From the NCBI RefSeq assembly GCF_029227915.1, contig NC_079875.1, positions 16,669,001-16,733,000 on the forward strand: a stretch of DNA of 64,000 nucleotides, given 5' to 3'. This document shows, piece by piece, positions 52,428 to 61,601 of the stretch. The notes beneath the pieces are model-generated. The model worked only from the letters and a program-made list of their open reading frames with translations, was not told the DNA's origin and ran no database searches. Both the position numbers and the translations under genes were made by a program. This stretch comes from Hydractinia symbiolongicarpus (taxonomy: Eukaryota; Cnidaria; Hydrozoa; Anthoathecata; Hydractiniidae). The number at the start of each line of letters is the position of its first letter. Positions within the stretch are counted from its first letter, which is position 1.

Positions 52428-53690
52428 ATATATTTACTTGTTTTAGGTCCCAAACGGGACAGCCTTCAAATATATATTTACTTGTTATCCCAAAACGGGA
52501 CAGCCTTCAAATACATATTTATGTGTTTAAGTCCCAATTCGGGACATCCTTCAAATATATATTTACTTGTTTTAGGTCCCAAGTCGGGACAGCCTTCAAA
52601 ATGTATTTCCATTTTTTACTTCCGAAGTCAGGACAGCCTTCAAATACATAGTTACTTGTTTTAGGTCCCAATGCGGGACAGCCTTCAAATACATATTTAC
52701 GGACAGCTTTCATATATATACTTACTTGTTTTAAATACCAAGTCAGGACAGCCTTTAAAATGTATATTTGATTGTTTTAGATCCCAATTCGGGACAGCCT
52801 TTAAATGTATATTTGATTGTTTTAGATCCTAATTCGGGACAGCCTTCAAATATATACTTATGTGTTTTAGGTCCCAATTCGGGACAGCCTTCAAATATAT
52901 ATTTACGTGTTTTAGGTCCCAATTCGGCACAGCCTTCAAATATATATTTATGTGTTTTAGGTCCGAAGTCAGGACAGCCTTTAAATGTATATTTGATTGT
53001 TTCAGATCCCAAGTCGGGACAGCCTTCAAATATATATTTATGTGTTTAAGTCCCAATTCGGGACAGCCTTCAAATATATATTTACTTGTTTTAAGTCCCA
53101 AGTCATGACAGCCTTAAAAAGTATATTTGATTGTTTTAGATCCCAAGTCGGGATATCCTTCAAATATATATATACGTTGAGTCCCAAGTAGGGACAGGCT
53201 TAAAATGTGTATATATGTGTTTTAGATCCCAAGTCGGGACAGCCTTCAAATATATGTTTATGTGTTTTTGGTCCCAATTCGGGACAGCCTTCAAATATAT
53301 ATTTATGTGTTTTAGGTCCGAAGTCGGGACAGCCTTTAAATGTATAATTGATTGTTTTAGATCCCAAGTCGGGACAGCCTTCAAATATATATTTATGTGT
53401 TTTAGGTCCCAATTTTGGACAGCCTTTAAATATATATTTATGTGTTTTAGGTCCCAATTCGGGACAGCCTTCAAATATATATTTATGTGTTTTAGGTCCC
53501 AATTCGGGACAGCCTTCAAATGTATATTTGATTGTTTTAGATCCCAAGTTATGGCAACATTAAACATATGTTCATGTGCTTTAATGGGACAGTCTTTAAA
53601 AATACATAGTGATTTTGGTACCAAGTTAAGATTGCCTTAAAATATATATCGAATGTTTTAGGTCTGAAGACAAGACAGCCTTATATTCCG
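52428..53690. repeat. Short 45-bp satellite array (copy 2)
   Basis: The same satellite as at 13659-46628 spans about 1.26 kb, or roughly 28 units. Its left edge shares the diagnostic unit with CCATTTTTTACTTCCGAAGT (compare CCATTTTTTACGTCC at 13845). Its right edge shares the degenerate units with GTTATGGCAACATTAAACAT and GGTACCAAGTTAAGATTGCC. Both arrays therefore descend from one ancestral array with the same ends, and copy 1 has expanded or copy 2 has contracted about 26-fold. Confidence 0.95.
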
Positions 53691-54112
53691 CATTTTTTAT
53701 TACGTTTTTTAAGTGCTCATTCCAGTGTGATCAATGCACGTCGGGAATTAAATACATTATTTCTTCCGTTAACCACAAAATAATTCTTTAAATGTCAGAG
53801 AAGCGACGCCTCTACATAATCAATTGTCTTTATCTCTTTTTTTATTCTTTTTTTTTCTTGTACTCTTCTTTTCTCTTTCTTTGTTGTCTTCTTCTTCTTC
53901 TTTCTTTTCTTTATTATCGTCTTTTCCTTCTCCGCTTTCTTTGTCTTCTTTCTTCTTTATTGATGTAGAAAAATGTATGACTTACCAGTACACTAAATGT
54001 GTTGACAACTGACATTTGGTGTGTGTGAGTAAAACAAAAAATAAGTTTGTTTCAAAAAACATGTTTTTGAAACAAACTTTGGCGTTCGAAGGTTGTTGTC
54101 AGTTGTCAAAAA
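53691..54112. other. Tail of composite unit (copy 2) with pyrimidine tract and donor-like site
   Basis: TGTCAGAGAAGCGACGCCTC is followed by a CT tract (about 53828-53965). On the minus strand the sequence ATGTCAGTTGTCAACACATT, then TAGTGTACTG, runs into a consensus donor GTAAGTCA (exon edge at 53986). The open frame reads MSVVNTFSVL. If this is a first exon, its intron would span the CT tract and the whole 45-bp array. Copy 1 lacks 29 bp of this presumed exon. The plus ORF 53824-54012 is CT-tract translation. Confidence 0.4.
54043..54079. repeat. Perfect 37-bp palindrome (copy 2 tail)
   Basis: AAGTTTGTTTCAAAAA and TTTTTGAAACAAACTT are perfect 16-bp arms around ACATG. The copy 1 equivalent at 46902-46938 has one mismatch. 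It is a strong hairpin or cruciform candidate next to the presumed first exon on the minus strand. Confidence 0.9.
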
Positions 54113-54224
54113 TCCGAATAAGCTTTTTGAATAATATCTTTTGATATTATTTTTCTTTAATAAGAAATATTTTCTTATGAATATAATTTTAATTTTATAA
54201 TAGATAAAAAGCAGCTTATTCGGA
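54113..54224. repeat. 112-bp foldback element at the end of the composite unit
   Basis: TCCGAATAAGCT (54113-54124) and AGCTTATTCGGA (54213-54224) are perfect 12-bp inverted arms. Inside are two further perfect hairpins: AATAATATC-TTTT-GATATTATT (54130-54151) and ATAAGAAA-TAT-TTTCTTAT (54160-54178). It starts within a few bases of where similarity between the two composite copies ends. It has no coding capacity and looks like a tiny MITE or foldback element. Confidence 0.7.
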
Positions 54225-54939
54225 CTACCTTCGTTTGTAGGGTAAACTTAAGACTAAGTATGTTTTCAAAACAACACTTAACACGTGCGCGTTATATGTA
54301 TTACGAATAGTAAAAAAATGTTTATGGCAAGATCATTTTATGACATAACCATAAAGCATCAACAAATAAACAAATAAAATAAAATAAACAAATAAACAAA
54401 ACAGACTTGACTGCCTAACTGCTTGTCCATTGAGACCACCTAACTTATCGTAAAAAGTAAGCAGTAGAGATAGAATAGAAATTGAAAGACGCGTCCCTTA
54501 CCTAAACCTGCCTACCTGCCTACTTACTTAGAGACCTCCCTACCTTAAGCGCGCAATCCTGCCTACCTGCTTACTTACTTAGAAACTTACCTTAAGCGCG
54601 AAACAGAAACAAGGGAGAAACAAATTGTACTTGATATACATCTTCTTTCTTGTCTTGTGTTGCCAGCATCAATCTTCCTTCATGATGTTTCTTCTTACTT
54701 CTACTTATTCTTTTTCATCTTCACTGCACAACGTATTTTACTATTCATCCTTCTTCTTGTTTTTTGTATCAACAAAAATGTTCCCTCCAAAATAATCTAA
54801 AAATAGAATTGCACAAAAAGAAACAAATAAACAATCCAAACATTTAACTAACCAATCGGAAAAGTGAAACAAAAGCAACAAGAAAACAAACACAAACAAA
54901 GGCAAACAAATGAGAAAGGAAATATTCTCAACTTTAACC
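54225..54939. other. AT-rich sequence, simple A/T and CCTACCTG-like repeats
   Basis: An AAATAAAC-type microsatellite lies at about 54361-54402. Two tandem-like segments with CTGCCTACCTGC / TACTTACTTAGA lie at about 54505-54590. No gene is recognised; a minus ORF (54741-55076) has only low-complexity hydrophobic sequence. Confidence 0.4.
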
Positions 54940-55345
54940 AACCAACCAACCCAATTGAACCATTCAACTAAGAGAAAAACAAACAAATAACTTACCAACA
55001 AACTAAACAACTTACAAATCAACCAATGAGTCAATAAACCTACAAGCATATTATAACCAAGCAACCGACCCATCAAATTGTTTGGTTATTGCCAATAACT
55101 AACCAACCAATAAATTAAACCAACGAACTAACTCTACAAGAAAAACTAACAAACTAAACAACCAAGTAATCGACCAACCAACCAAGTAACCAACCAATGA
55201 AAAACCTTTTAACAAAAAATTAAACCAACAATCAACCAACCAACAACCAATTTATTTATCATCCAAGCAACTAACCAAAAAAAATCAAACCCCAACCAAC
55301 CAACTTGTCAACTAAGCAACAAAAAATTAAACCAATTAACCAACC
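54940..55345. repeat. CAAC/AACC-rich low-complexity stretch
   Basis: ACCAACCAACCAAC-type runs are separated by AT-rich words across about 400 bp. It is an imperfect tetranucleotide-derived region. ORFs on either strand here are compositional. Confidence 0.65.
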
Positions 55346-57390
55346 AAACAAAAACAGACAGATCAACTTAATAACCAGCAATGGGGAGCGTGGGATAGAA
55401 AAAAAACCGTCACACACAAATATTATTTTGTTATTGTATACCAAAAGAGAGGTATTTCTTACTGGAACATTCTTTATCTTTATCATAAGGAACATAATAT
55501 TTTTAAAAGAAAATTTAAAGAGGCTAATATTTTTTTAAGTTGGAAAAAATGAATGTAGGTATTTAAAACAACTTGACAAAAACAATCCAGACAAGAAAAC
55601 TTTCATACATTAAATAAGAGAGTCTAAGATAGTAAGTTAATATTATCATGGCATCAAAGTGCTTTTTATTGAACAAAATGCCTTGTAAACCAACCTCGTA
55701 CCTAGGGCTATTTGTTATTTCTTTTATTTTGCCGTGCAAGATTGTCTGAAAGAAAAAAAGAGCGCTGGAGACGAGATCAAATTAATTAAATAATTAAAGT
55801 TTTCAAAAGGTTCACAAATAAATAAATAAATATACAAATAAATAAACAACAAAAATAAGAGTAAATAATACACATACCTGTGCGTTCTTACTAAAACATG
55901 ACATCGAAATGTTGTTGTGGGTTGTTCTTCTGTTTTATTGTACTGTTAAATCTAAAATTAAAATGTATGATAGAGAAACCAACAAACGTGCTCTCATGTT
56001 AGTAGGAATTTGCGAAGGAAACAATTTCGTATTTTTTTTTTTTTTTTTTTTTTTTTTTACTCTTGCGAAAATTATTGAAAATTTCTCTAATTTGAAGAAT
56101 ATTGTAAAAATAATGCAAAGGTCCGACCATCACACAAAACAAATTTTTTATTTTCTAGTAAAAAATTGTAAATGTGCTAAATTTTGGTTCTTACCTCATT
56201 AATTTAACCATGTTTTAAATGATATCATATTTTTCACATTTTTACTCAGTGCCACTTATTTCAGTTATTTTGAATTTCTACACTAAAAACCCTGAAAATT
56301 CCTGAAAATGTCTTCAAAATCTTTTGTCGCAAAATTCGTGACATTTTATATCTTCTAGATCTTCTAAAATTTAGATTGACATTTAGATTGATTCATTTCT
56401 CTAGTTATTCAGTTTATTCTTCTTATTTGCATTGTAATCTCTGTAGGTGATCAAATCATGCATTTTTACTACCTAGAGGGATTATAATACAAGTTAATTA
56501 AAATTAATACTTTTCATTACCGTGATTTGAGAATTTCATGTCCCTTAGGAAATTACTTCAGAGCATTTTATTCTCAAGAAAATTAATTGTTAAGTTCGTG
56601 AACAAAAATGAAATATCTTGCGAATATTAATTCTCATTAAAATTAATTCTTTAAAGTAACTTTTCAGCAAAATATTTTTTCTTGGATTATAAAAAATAAC
56701 TTTCAAAGGAATAAAAGAAACTTTTTTATTCTTTCTTTTTGCGAAATATTCTTTCACAGAAACTTTCCATGCATAATTTTATTTTTTTCCTTACGAAAAT
56801 ATTTTTTTTTGCGAAATACTTATACACAATTTTTGCTACTTACCTCAATTTTTTTTCAAATTTCGAGCCTTTTTTCGGCTTCTACCTTGTTTCACAAATT
56901 AATTTCTCACACCACCGCTACGTTTCAAGCCACTTGTTCTGAAATTGCCGCCAAGTTGAACAGTCATGTCAATTTCATAGCTCTCCTTATTAAACTTCTT
57001 TTTTCGTATTTGTTTTCTAAAAAAGTTTTTGTTTCAGTCTCCGAGAAGAAGAGTATTCTCTGCAGTACAATAAATTTCGTTTAAAAATAGATATACGTAG
57101 AAAGTACGACCTAGTCTCCCAGAAAAAGAATCTTTAGCATAACTAAATTCCCACAAAAATTCACTTATGTGAGACCCATACCTAGTTGTCCTTTAAGACC
57201 AGAGAATCGCTAGATACGCAAACAACGAACGCTCTAATTGGATTAAAATTTTATCACTCTTTTTCCGACAAATCTTTTCCTACATTGGATTTTTTTTTCT
57301 CTGAATTTTTTTTGATTCAGTTATTCATTTAAAATTGGCACTCATAATCAATGGATGAAGGCTGTCGGACAAAAATAGCCACAAAATAGT
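55346..57390. other. AT-rich intergenic sequence, no gene recognised
   Basis: A T25 run with neighbouring T tracts lies at about 56032-56058. ORFs at 55909-56202, 56739-56942 and 56809-57084 are T-rich and show no domain. Several stretches around 56270-56800 are AAAATT/TTTTC-rich. I see no RNA gene. Confidence 0.4.
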
Positions 57391-57915
57391 CTCCAGCCTC
57401 GTTCCTAGGTCTTTTCCAGCCTATGATATTCACACGGGGCATCCCGTACCTGGGGACAATAGTCCCCTCAGTTAGGGACATTGCTTGTGGTATACTATTT
57501 ATCAGAAAAAAGATTAGCGGAGAAATTTCACTCAACGGAAGAAATCGCAACTATTCCCTAAGAATTTATCTCAGGCAGTGCGAGATATTGCGACAAGAAA
57601 GGTGTGAGCAAGCCGTCAGCGAGACCGACCAGAAAACTCGTTTCAACACATTGAACGGAGAAGCGCAAACAATTTTCACAAATCTGATTTGTTATTAACC
57701 ACATTTATTCCATTCCGAAGTAAAAGTTGAAATCATTTTGATTTTCTTTTACTGCCAACAACAGAATTTTCTCAAGACAAAATAATTTGCCCGCTTATTG
57801 AAAGTACTGTGCTGTCAAGTTGCTATACTCAAACATTGAGCCCTGAGCCGTTATTACGGAGCGCGCTATCAAATTAATTAAGAAGGCAAAACGCACTGGG
57901 AATGAGGTTGCTTAC
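57391..57915. repeat. Candidate MITE with imperfect inverted ends
   Basis: The left end CCAGCCTCGTTCCTAGGTC (57391-57409) and right end CACTGGGAATGAGGTTGC are imperfect inverted complements, CCTCGTTCCTAG against CCTCATTCCCAG. The interior is locally GC-richer and holds only short ORFs (57423-57698 plus and 57329-57550 minus). Elements with this CCTCGTTCCCAG end are common in invertebrate genomes as I remember, but I cannot name this one. Another fragment with GGGGGACGAGGTTG ends at about 58445. Confidence 0.3.
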
Positions 57916-58958
57916 TTCGAAAAAAAGATGCACTCATGTCGCTGGGTAAAAGCAGCATAATAAAGTGAACTAATTACAAGGTATTTTAATAAGTTTCTTA
58001 AAGTTTATGATATCAGTAGATCTGTGCATCTTCATGAACATCAAAACGCATTTTCTAGTTTTTACACACGTTCTCCATATAAGCTTGAGTGAGTCATGTG
58101 ACATTGACAAATACCCCAGCTAAACGCCAGGGGTATTTTCTAATTTTTAGCGGAAATGCGAATTTTAAGTCACATAATTAAAATAAAAGTTAGAAAATTA
58201 TCATTGAGGACACGGAAAATATTAACCGTATTCAGGTTTGAAAAGGAGGAAGGATCGGGGAAGCTTTATCCCTATAAATTGTTTTCCTGAACTAGGGTTT
58301 ATTCTGGTGACTTTTTGTCCGAAACGTCATCCCATAAAATATAAATTTAATGGCGGAATAAAAGCAATTGACGTCTCCTCGTTCAAAGTATCTCGCCCTC
58401 AGAAAATAAAAAAGAAAAGGAAAACAAGAGCGGGGGACGAGGTTGATAGATAAAATTTCCCATCTTTCTTAAAAAAAAACCACATAAAAATTTTTTTTTA
58501 CTAAAATAACAAATAAAATGAAGAAAACGTACAATAGACAGTTTTTCTTAGTTATTGTTCAATAAACGTTCTGTGCCTTATACGAATTACAACGACCACA
58601 GTACCCACATATAAAGGCCGTGTAAATATATCTTCATTTCGGTCCATAACATCCAATACTCTCTTAAAAGAAAAAATATCTTTCTTGAATGTCGATATGT
58701 TTTAAATTCTGCATTGAGTAAAAATTTTAGTATTTAACTATAATTATAACTCTAATTGAAGAAAGAGACGATAATTTTTTTTTTTTGGCAGTTCATCTTT
58801 AAACTGTATACGTTTATACCCCAAGTCGTGTTTTATTTTCACTAAAGGACCTTTTGAAGGATAAATTATTCGCATAAAGTTACTAAACAACAATAACAGA
58901 AAAGTATTGTATTTAAATTCAAATACAGTATAACCTATTCACTAATTTTTTTCTCATC
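57916..58958. other. Intergenic sequence, no gene recognised
   Basis: A 71-codon ORF (58238-58453) is basic and has no recognisable domain. AATAAA signals occur, for example, at 58560. A T11 run lies near 58780. Nothing else can be supported. Confidence 0.4.
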
Positions 58959-58964
58959 TATATT

Positions 58965-59072
58965 AAAATGCCCGTATACGTCTGTCCGTCCGTCCGTCTG
59001 TCTGTCACGCAAAATGGTAGCTTAGCCGCGACGGGGGAACCCGTGGATTTTTCCACGGGCTAACGACTAGTA
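58965..59072 (-). repeat. Dispersed hairpin-bearing short repeat (minus orientation)
   Basis: This is the reverse complement of the element at 545-655: TAAAATGCCCGTATACGTCT, a (GTCC)n/(GTCT)n tract, ACGCAAAATGGTAGCTTAGC, then CCCGTGG-ATTTTT-CCACGGG and CTAACGACTAG. Identity over about 108 bp is high. The two copies are 58 kb apart in opposite orientation, as expected of a mobile element. Confidence 0.8.
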
Positions 59073-59221
59073 TGTTGAGTTTCTCATGTTAAAGCCTTAT
59101 TTATTCTCACTTGTCTATTCAGAAGTGAAACTTAACAGCATGATAATTTTGCACAAGTTGCTAAACTTGGAGTTACATGTACTACATTTCGTTGACGTAT
59201 TTCCGTTTACGTAGTTTCGTT

Positions 59222-59339
59222 ATGGCTATGAAACGTTATATCCCTTCACAATTCTAATGTTTTTAATATTTCAGATGCTTTATTTACAGGCATTTGTTAA
59301 AAGAGCCATGAGATATCACTGGTTGGTGGTATTCTCCTG
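59222..59339 (+). pseudogene. 118-bp duplicated fragment of the otopetrin-like gene
   Basis: The segment aligns without gaps to 60056-60173 of the gene downstream, with about seven mismatches (roughly 94% identity). It covers residues 125-162 (fourth membrane segment and start of the fifth), for example QAFVKRAMRYHWLVVFS. Similarity stops abruptly on both sides. The frame stays open beyond, to about 59517, with unrelated sequence, so the 86-codon ORF here is a chimera. It is a truncated gene copy or a stray duplication, 347 bp before the gene's start. Confidence 0.75.
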
Positions 59340-59685
59340 TGACTGTTGCCATCTCGTCCCAGAGCTCCGCCTCGTTCGATTTCTATGTCATCTATGTTAT
59401 AAACTTTATTCATCTATTGAAGCATACAAAATCATTGATGAAGTCATTAAGTCATTTAGAAGTCATTTATTTACCAAATCCATTTATAATAAATGCATTC
59501 CTTTTTTCTTTTTTTAAGGCAGACGATATAACAGATCTACTAAAATTGAATCTGCGTAGAAGAGTATTATTGTTATTTTTATAAGCATTGCCGTAGCAAC
59601 GCTTTTATTACATGAGTGATTTAAATAACATCGTAAAGTGATAGCAGGAGTTTTAGTTTTTTGGAAGAAACGATTAAGACAAAGT

Positions 59686-61206
59686 ATGGAAGAAAACGAA
59701 CAAATCCTCCCTGGGGAAAATGATTGCACCAGGCAAGCTGGAAAAGTAAAAGTTTTGGGTATACTGGTACCTGTTCTACAAGTGTGCTTTACAATTGGGA
59801 TTCAAGTTGTTATATTTTCGGTTGAAAATTTGCCACTAGACTTAGGGTTTTGCGTAGTAGGTGGATACATGCTTTTATCAATTTTTTTGATGCTTTTTTA
59901 CCTTGTGTACCAAAGGATAAAAAGTCGAGGTATTTGCCACCTAATTGAAAATCACCATTCAAATGCTCATTTACTAGCTGGTCTGTATATTTTTGGTGTT
60001 GGAACACTTTTATACAGTATGCTACAAATAGCCGGCGTTATAGAGTGTATCTTACATGGCTATGAAGCGTTATATCCCTTTACAATTCTGATGTTTACAA
60101 TATTCCAGATGCTTTGTTTACAGGCATTTGTTAAAAGAGCCATGAGATATCACTGGTTGGTGGTATTCTCCTGGTATTCGTTGATAGGGACGAATTTTTC
60201 CTCATATATAACTAACACAGTTCTAGAACTTCATTTAATATCTGGCGCATCAAATGGAACTAATCATACCAAATGTCACGGTAAAGTCTTGTATAAAGAA
60301 AGCATAGTGTGGAGGGAGTCATTGATCTCATTTGTATCTGAGTTTAACATTATCTCTGCTGGAATTATTGGATCCATTATTTATAACATATCAGCAATCA
60401 GAGGTGCTGATGCCATTGAGAATATGCAGCATGATAACAATGAAGATGACAATGAAGATGACAATGAAGATGACAATGAAGATGACAATGAAGGTGATAA
60501 TGAAGATGATAATGAAGATGACAATGAAGATGACGATGATGCAGCAAATGAACACAATTTATTATTTCGTTCACAACCAGGTTTAGCTTTTGGAATTTTC
60601 TTTGGTGTACTTATTGTGACAGCAATCATTTCTGTGTTGTATAAAAATAATGTAGTTCTGGTCTTTTACTCCATATCAATATCAACTTCGGTCATTGCAA
60701 TGCTCATGTTTGTCAGAATGCAGTGTTTTATTCACAGCCATCACATCACGGTAGCCGTTCATACAGACGATATTTTGTTGTACATATCTGTGGCGGGTCA
60801 CATCGTGAAATATTTTCCCAACTTGTGTTCATCTGGATATTCCATTTACGACCAAGACAAATTGGCTATAGCCTGGTGCTCTTTTTTTGTCTCTTTTTTC
60901 AAAATAAGTGCTGCGATATTTCAAGTGTTTATATTGGTCCAATATCTGCACTTAAGAAGAAGAATCAGCAGTATGGTGATCAAACAGTTTTTGTATTTTA
61001 TTCTTATACAAAACTTAACATTTTGGGCGATTGATACCTTTATATACTTGCGAAAAGATGCATCTTATCGTACCCTGAATCCCACCCTCGAATACTATGA
61101 TGCAGACTATGAAAAGGTGGCTTCCGTGGCTAACGTATTCTCCATATTGTTTCGATTCCACTCAGCTGTTTTAGCATATGAAATCACATCAAATAAACTT
61201 ATTTAA
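59686..61206 (+). CDS. Otopetrin-like proton channel
   Basis: The 506-residue multi-pass membrane protein starts at the first ATG after an in-frame TAA (59626). An upstream exon is possible because GATAGCAG at about 59640 could be an acceptor. About 12 hydrophobic segments lie near residues 23-45, 52-77, 96-120, 129-149, 156-180, 211-236, 299-320, 322-345, 361-381, 391-420, 431-455 and 477-500, the two-times-six layout of otopetrins. Family-like features are LLAGLYIFGVGTLLYSMLQI (third segment), SEFNIISAGIIGSIIYNI (sixth), QNLTFWAIDTF (eleventh) and ILFRFHSAVLAYEI near the C-terminus, where otopetrins carry a conserved RFHS. Otopetrins are proton-selective plasma-membrane channels opened by extracellular acid. 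The linker between segments 6 and 7 carries an unusual acidic (NEDD)n run. The ORF is intron-free and intact. Substrate and gating are inferred from the family only. Confidence 0.8.
   Translation: MEENEQILPGENDCTRQAGKVKVLGILVPVLQVCFTIGIQVVIFSVENLPLDLGFCVVGGYMLLSIFLMLFYLVYQRIKSRGICHLIENHHSNAHLLAGLYIFGVGTLLYSMLQIAGVIECILHGYEALYPFTILMFTIFQMLCLQAFVKRAMRYHWLVVFSWYSLIGTNFSSYITNTVLELHLISGASNGTNHTKCHGKVLYKESIVWRESLISFVSEFNIISAGIIGSIIYNISAIRGADAIENMQHDNNEDDNEDDNEDDNEDDNEGDNEDDNEDDNEDDDDAANEHNLLFRSQPGLAFGIFFGVLIVTAIISVLYKNNVVLVFYSISISTSVIAMLMFVRMQCFIHSHHITVAVHTDDILLYISVAGHIVKYFPNLCSSGYSIYDQDKLAIAWCSFFVSFFKISAAIFQVFILVQYLHLRRRISSMVIKQFLYFILIQNLTFWAIDTFIYLRKDASYRTLNPTLEYYDADYEKVASVANVFSILFRFHSAVLAYEITSNKLI
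60433..60540 (+). repeat. 12-bp coding minisatellite encoding (NEDD)n
   Basis: GATGACAATGAA units repeat about nine times, some as GATGATAATGAA or with GGTGAT, within the otopetrin-like gene. They encode residues 250-285, an acidic tract between membrane segments 6 and 7. The 12-bp unit keeps frame on length change. The tract is likely length-variable between individuals. Confidence 0.9.
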
Positions 61207-61316
61207 TTGCGCACTTCTATCTCAGCATCAAAATCTTTGATACTGTACCTTGTCAATATGCGAGATAATTATTTATTGTGTAACGCACTTTAAAGTTTTA
61301 CGTTTGCTATTCAAGA

Positions 61317-61322
61317 AATAAA
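61317..61322 (+). promoter_or_regulatory. Polyadenylation signal of the otopetrin-like gene
   Basis: AATAAA lies 111 bases after the stop codon and is followed within 20 bases by a T-rich stretch (ATTATTTTTTTTGCC), consistent with an animal cleavage and polyadenylation site. Confidence 0.6.
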
Positions 61323-61344
61323 TTTCTGTCATTATTTTTTTTGC

Positions 61345-61357
61345 CAACGTTTTATTA

Positions 61358-61388
<31 letters not shown>

Positions 61389-61415
61389 TTATTATTATTA
61401 TAATTATTATTATTT
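61345..61415. repeat. (ATT)n microsatellite
   Basis: TTATTATTATTATT runs are broken by a few extra T and A bases over about 70 bp, just downstream of the otopetrin-like gene. Confidence 0.9.
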
Positions 61416-61518
61416 AATAAGAAATACGATGTTATATATACAACTAAATTTACGTTTTAAAATAAAACTTGTCGTCATTTCACTCCTCTTCAAACCACTT
61501 CAATATTTTTTTTCTATA

Positions 61519-61601
61519 TTCTTATTTCGGCACATTGATATTACATTCTTATTTCGGCACATTGATATTCCTTTCTTATTTCGGCACATTGATATTACAT
61601 T
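61519..61601. repeat. 27-bp tandem repeat, three units
   Basis: TTCTTATTTCGGCACATTGA followed by TATTACA or TATTCCT repeats with the CTTATTTCGG core at 61521, 61548 and 61575, a period of 27. The ORF 61469-61690 translates this (LHSYFGTLI repeated) and is not accepted as a gene. Confidence 0.9.

Noticed and set aside
57423-57698. 91-codon ORF as a gene
   Set aside because: It lies inside a probable MITE, overlaps an equally plausible antisense ORF, and has no recognisable domain.
59638-59685. Earlier start (GTG at 59638) for the otopetrin-like protein
   Set aside because: GTG starts are not expected in animal nuclear genes. The first ATG is at 59686, and the region before may be intron.
60332-60586. 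84-codon overlapping ORF with KMTMKMTM repeats
   Set aside because: It is the out-of-frame reading of the (NEDD)n minisatellite in the otopetrin-like gene. The minus ORF 60381-60629 is the antisense of the same tract.
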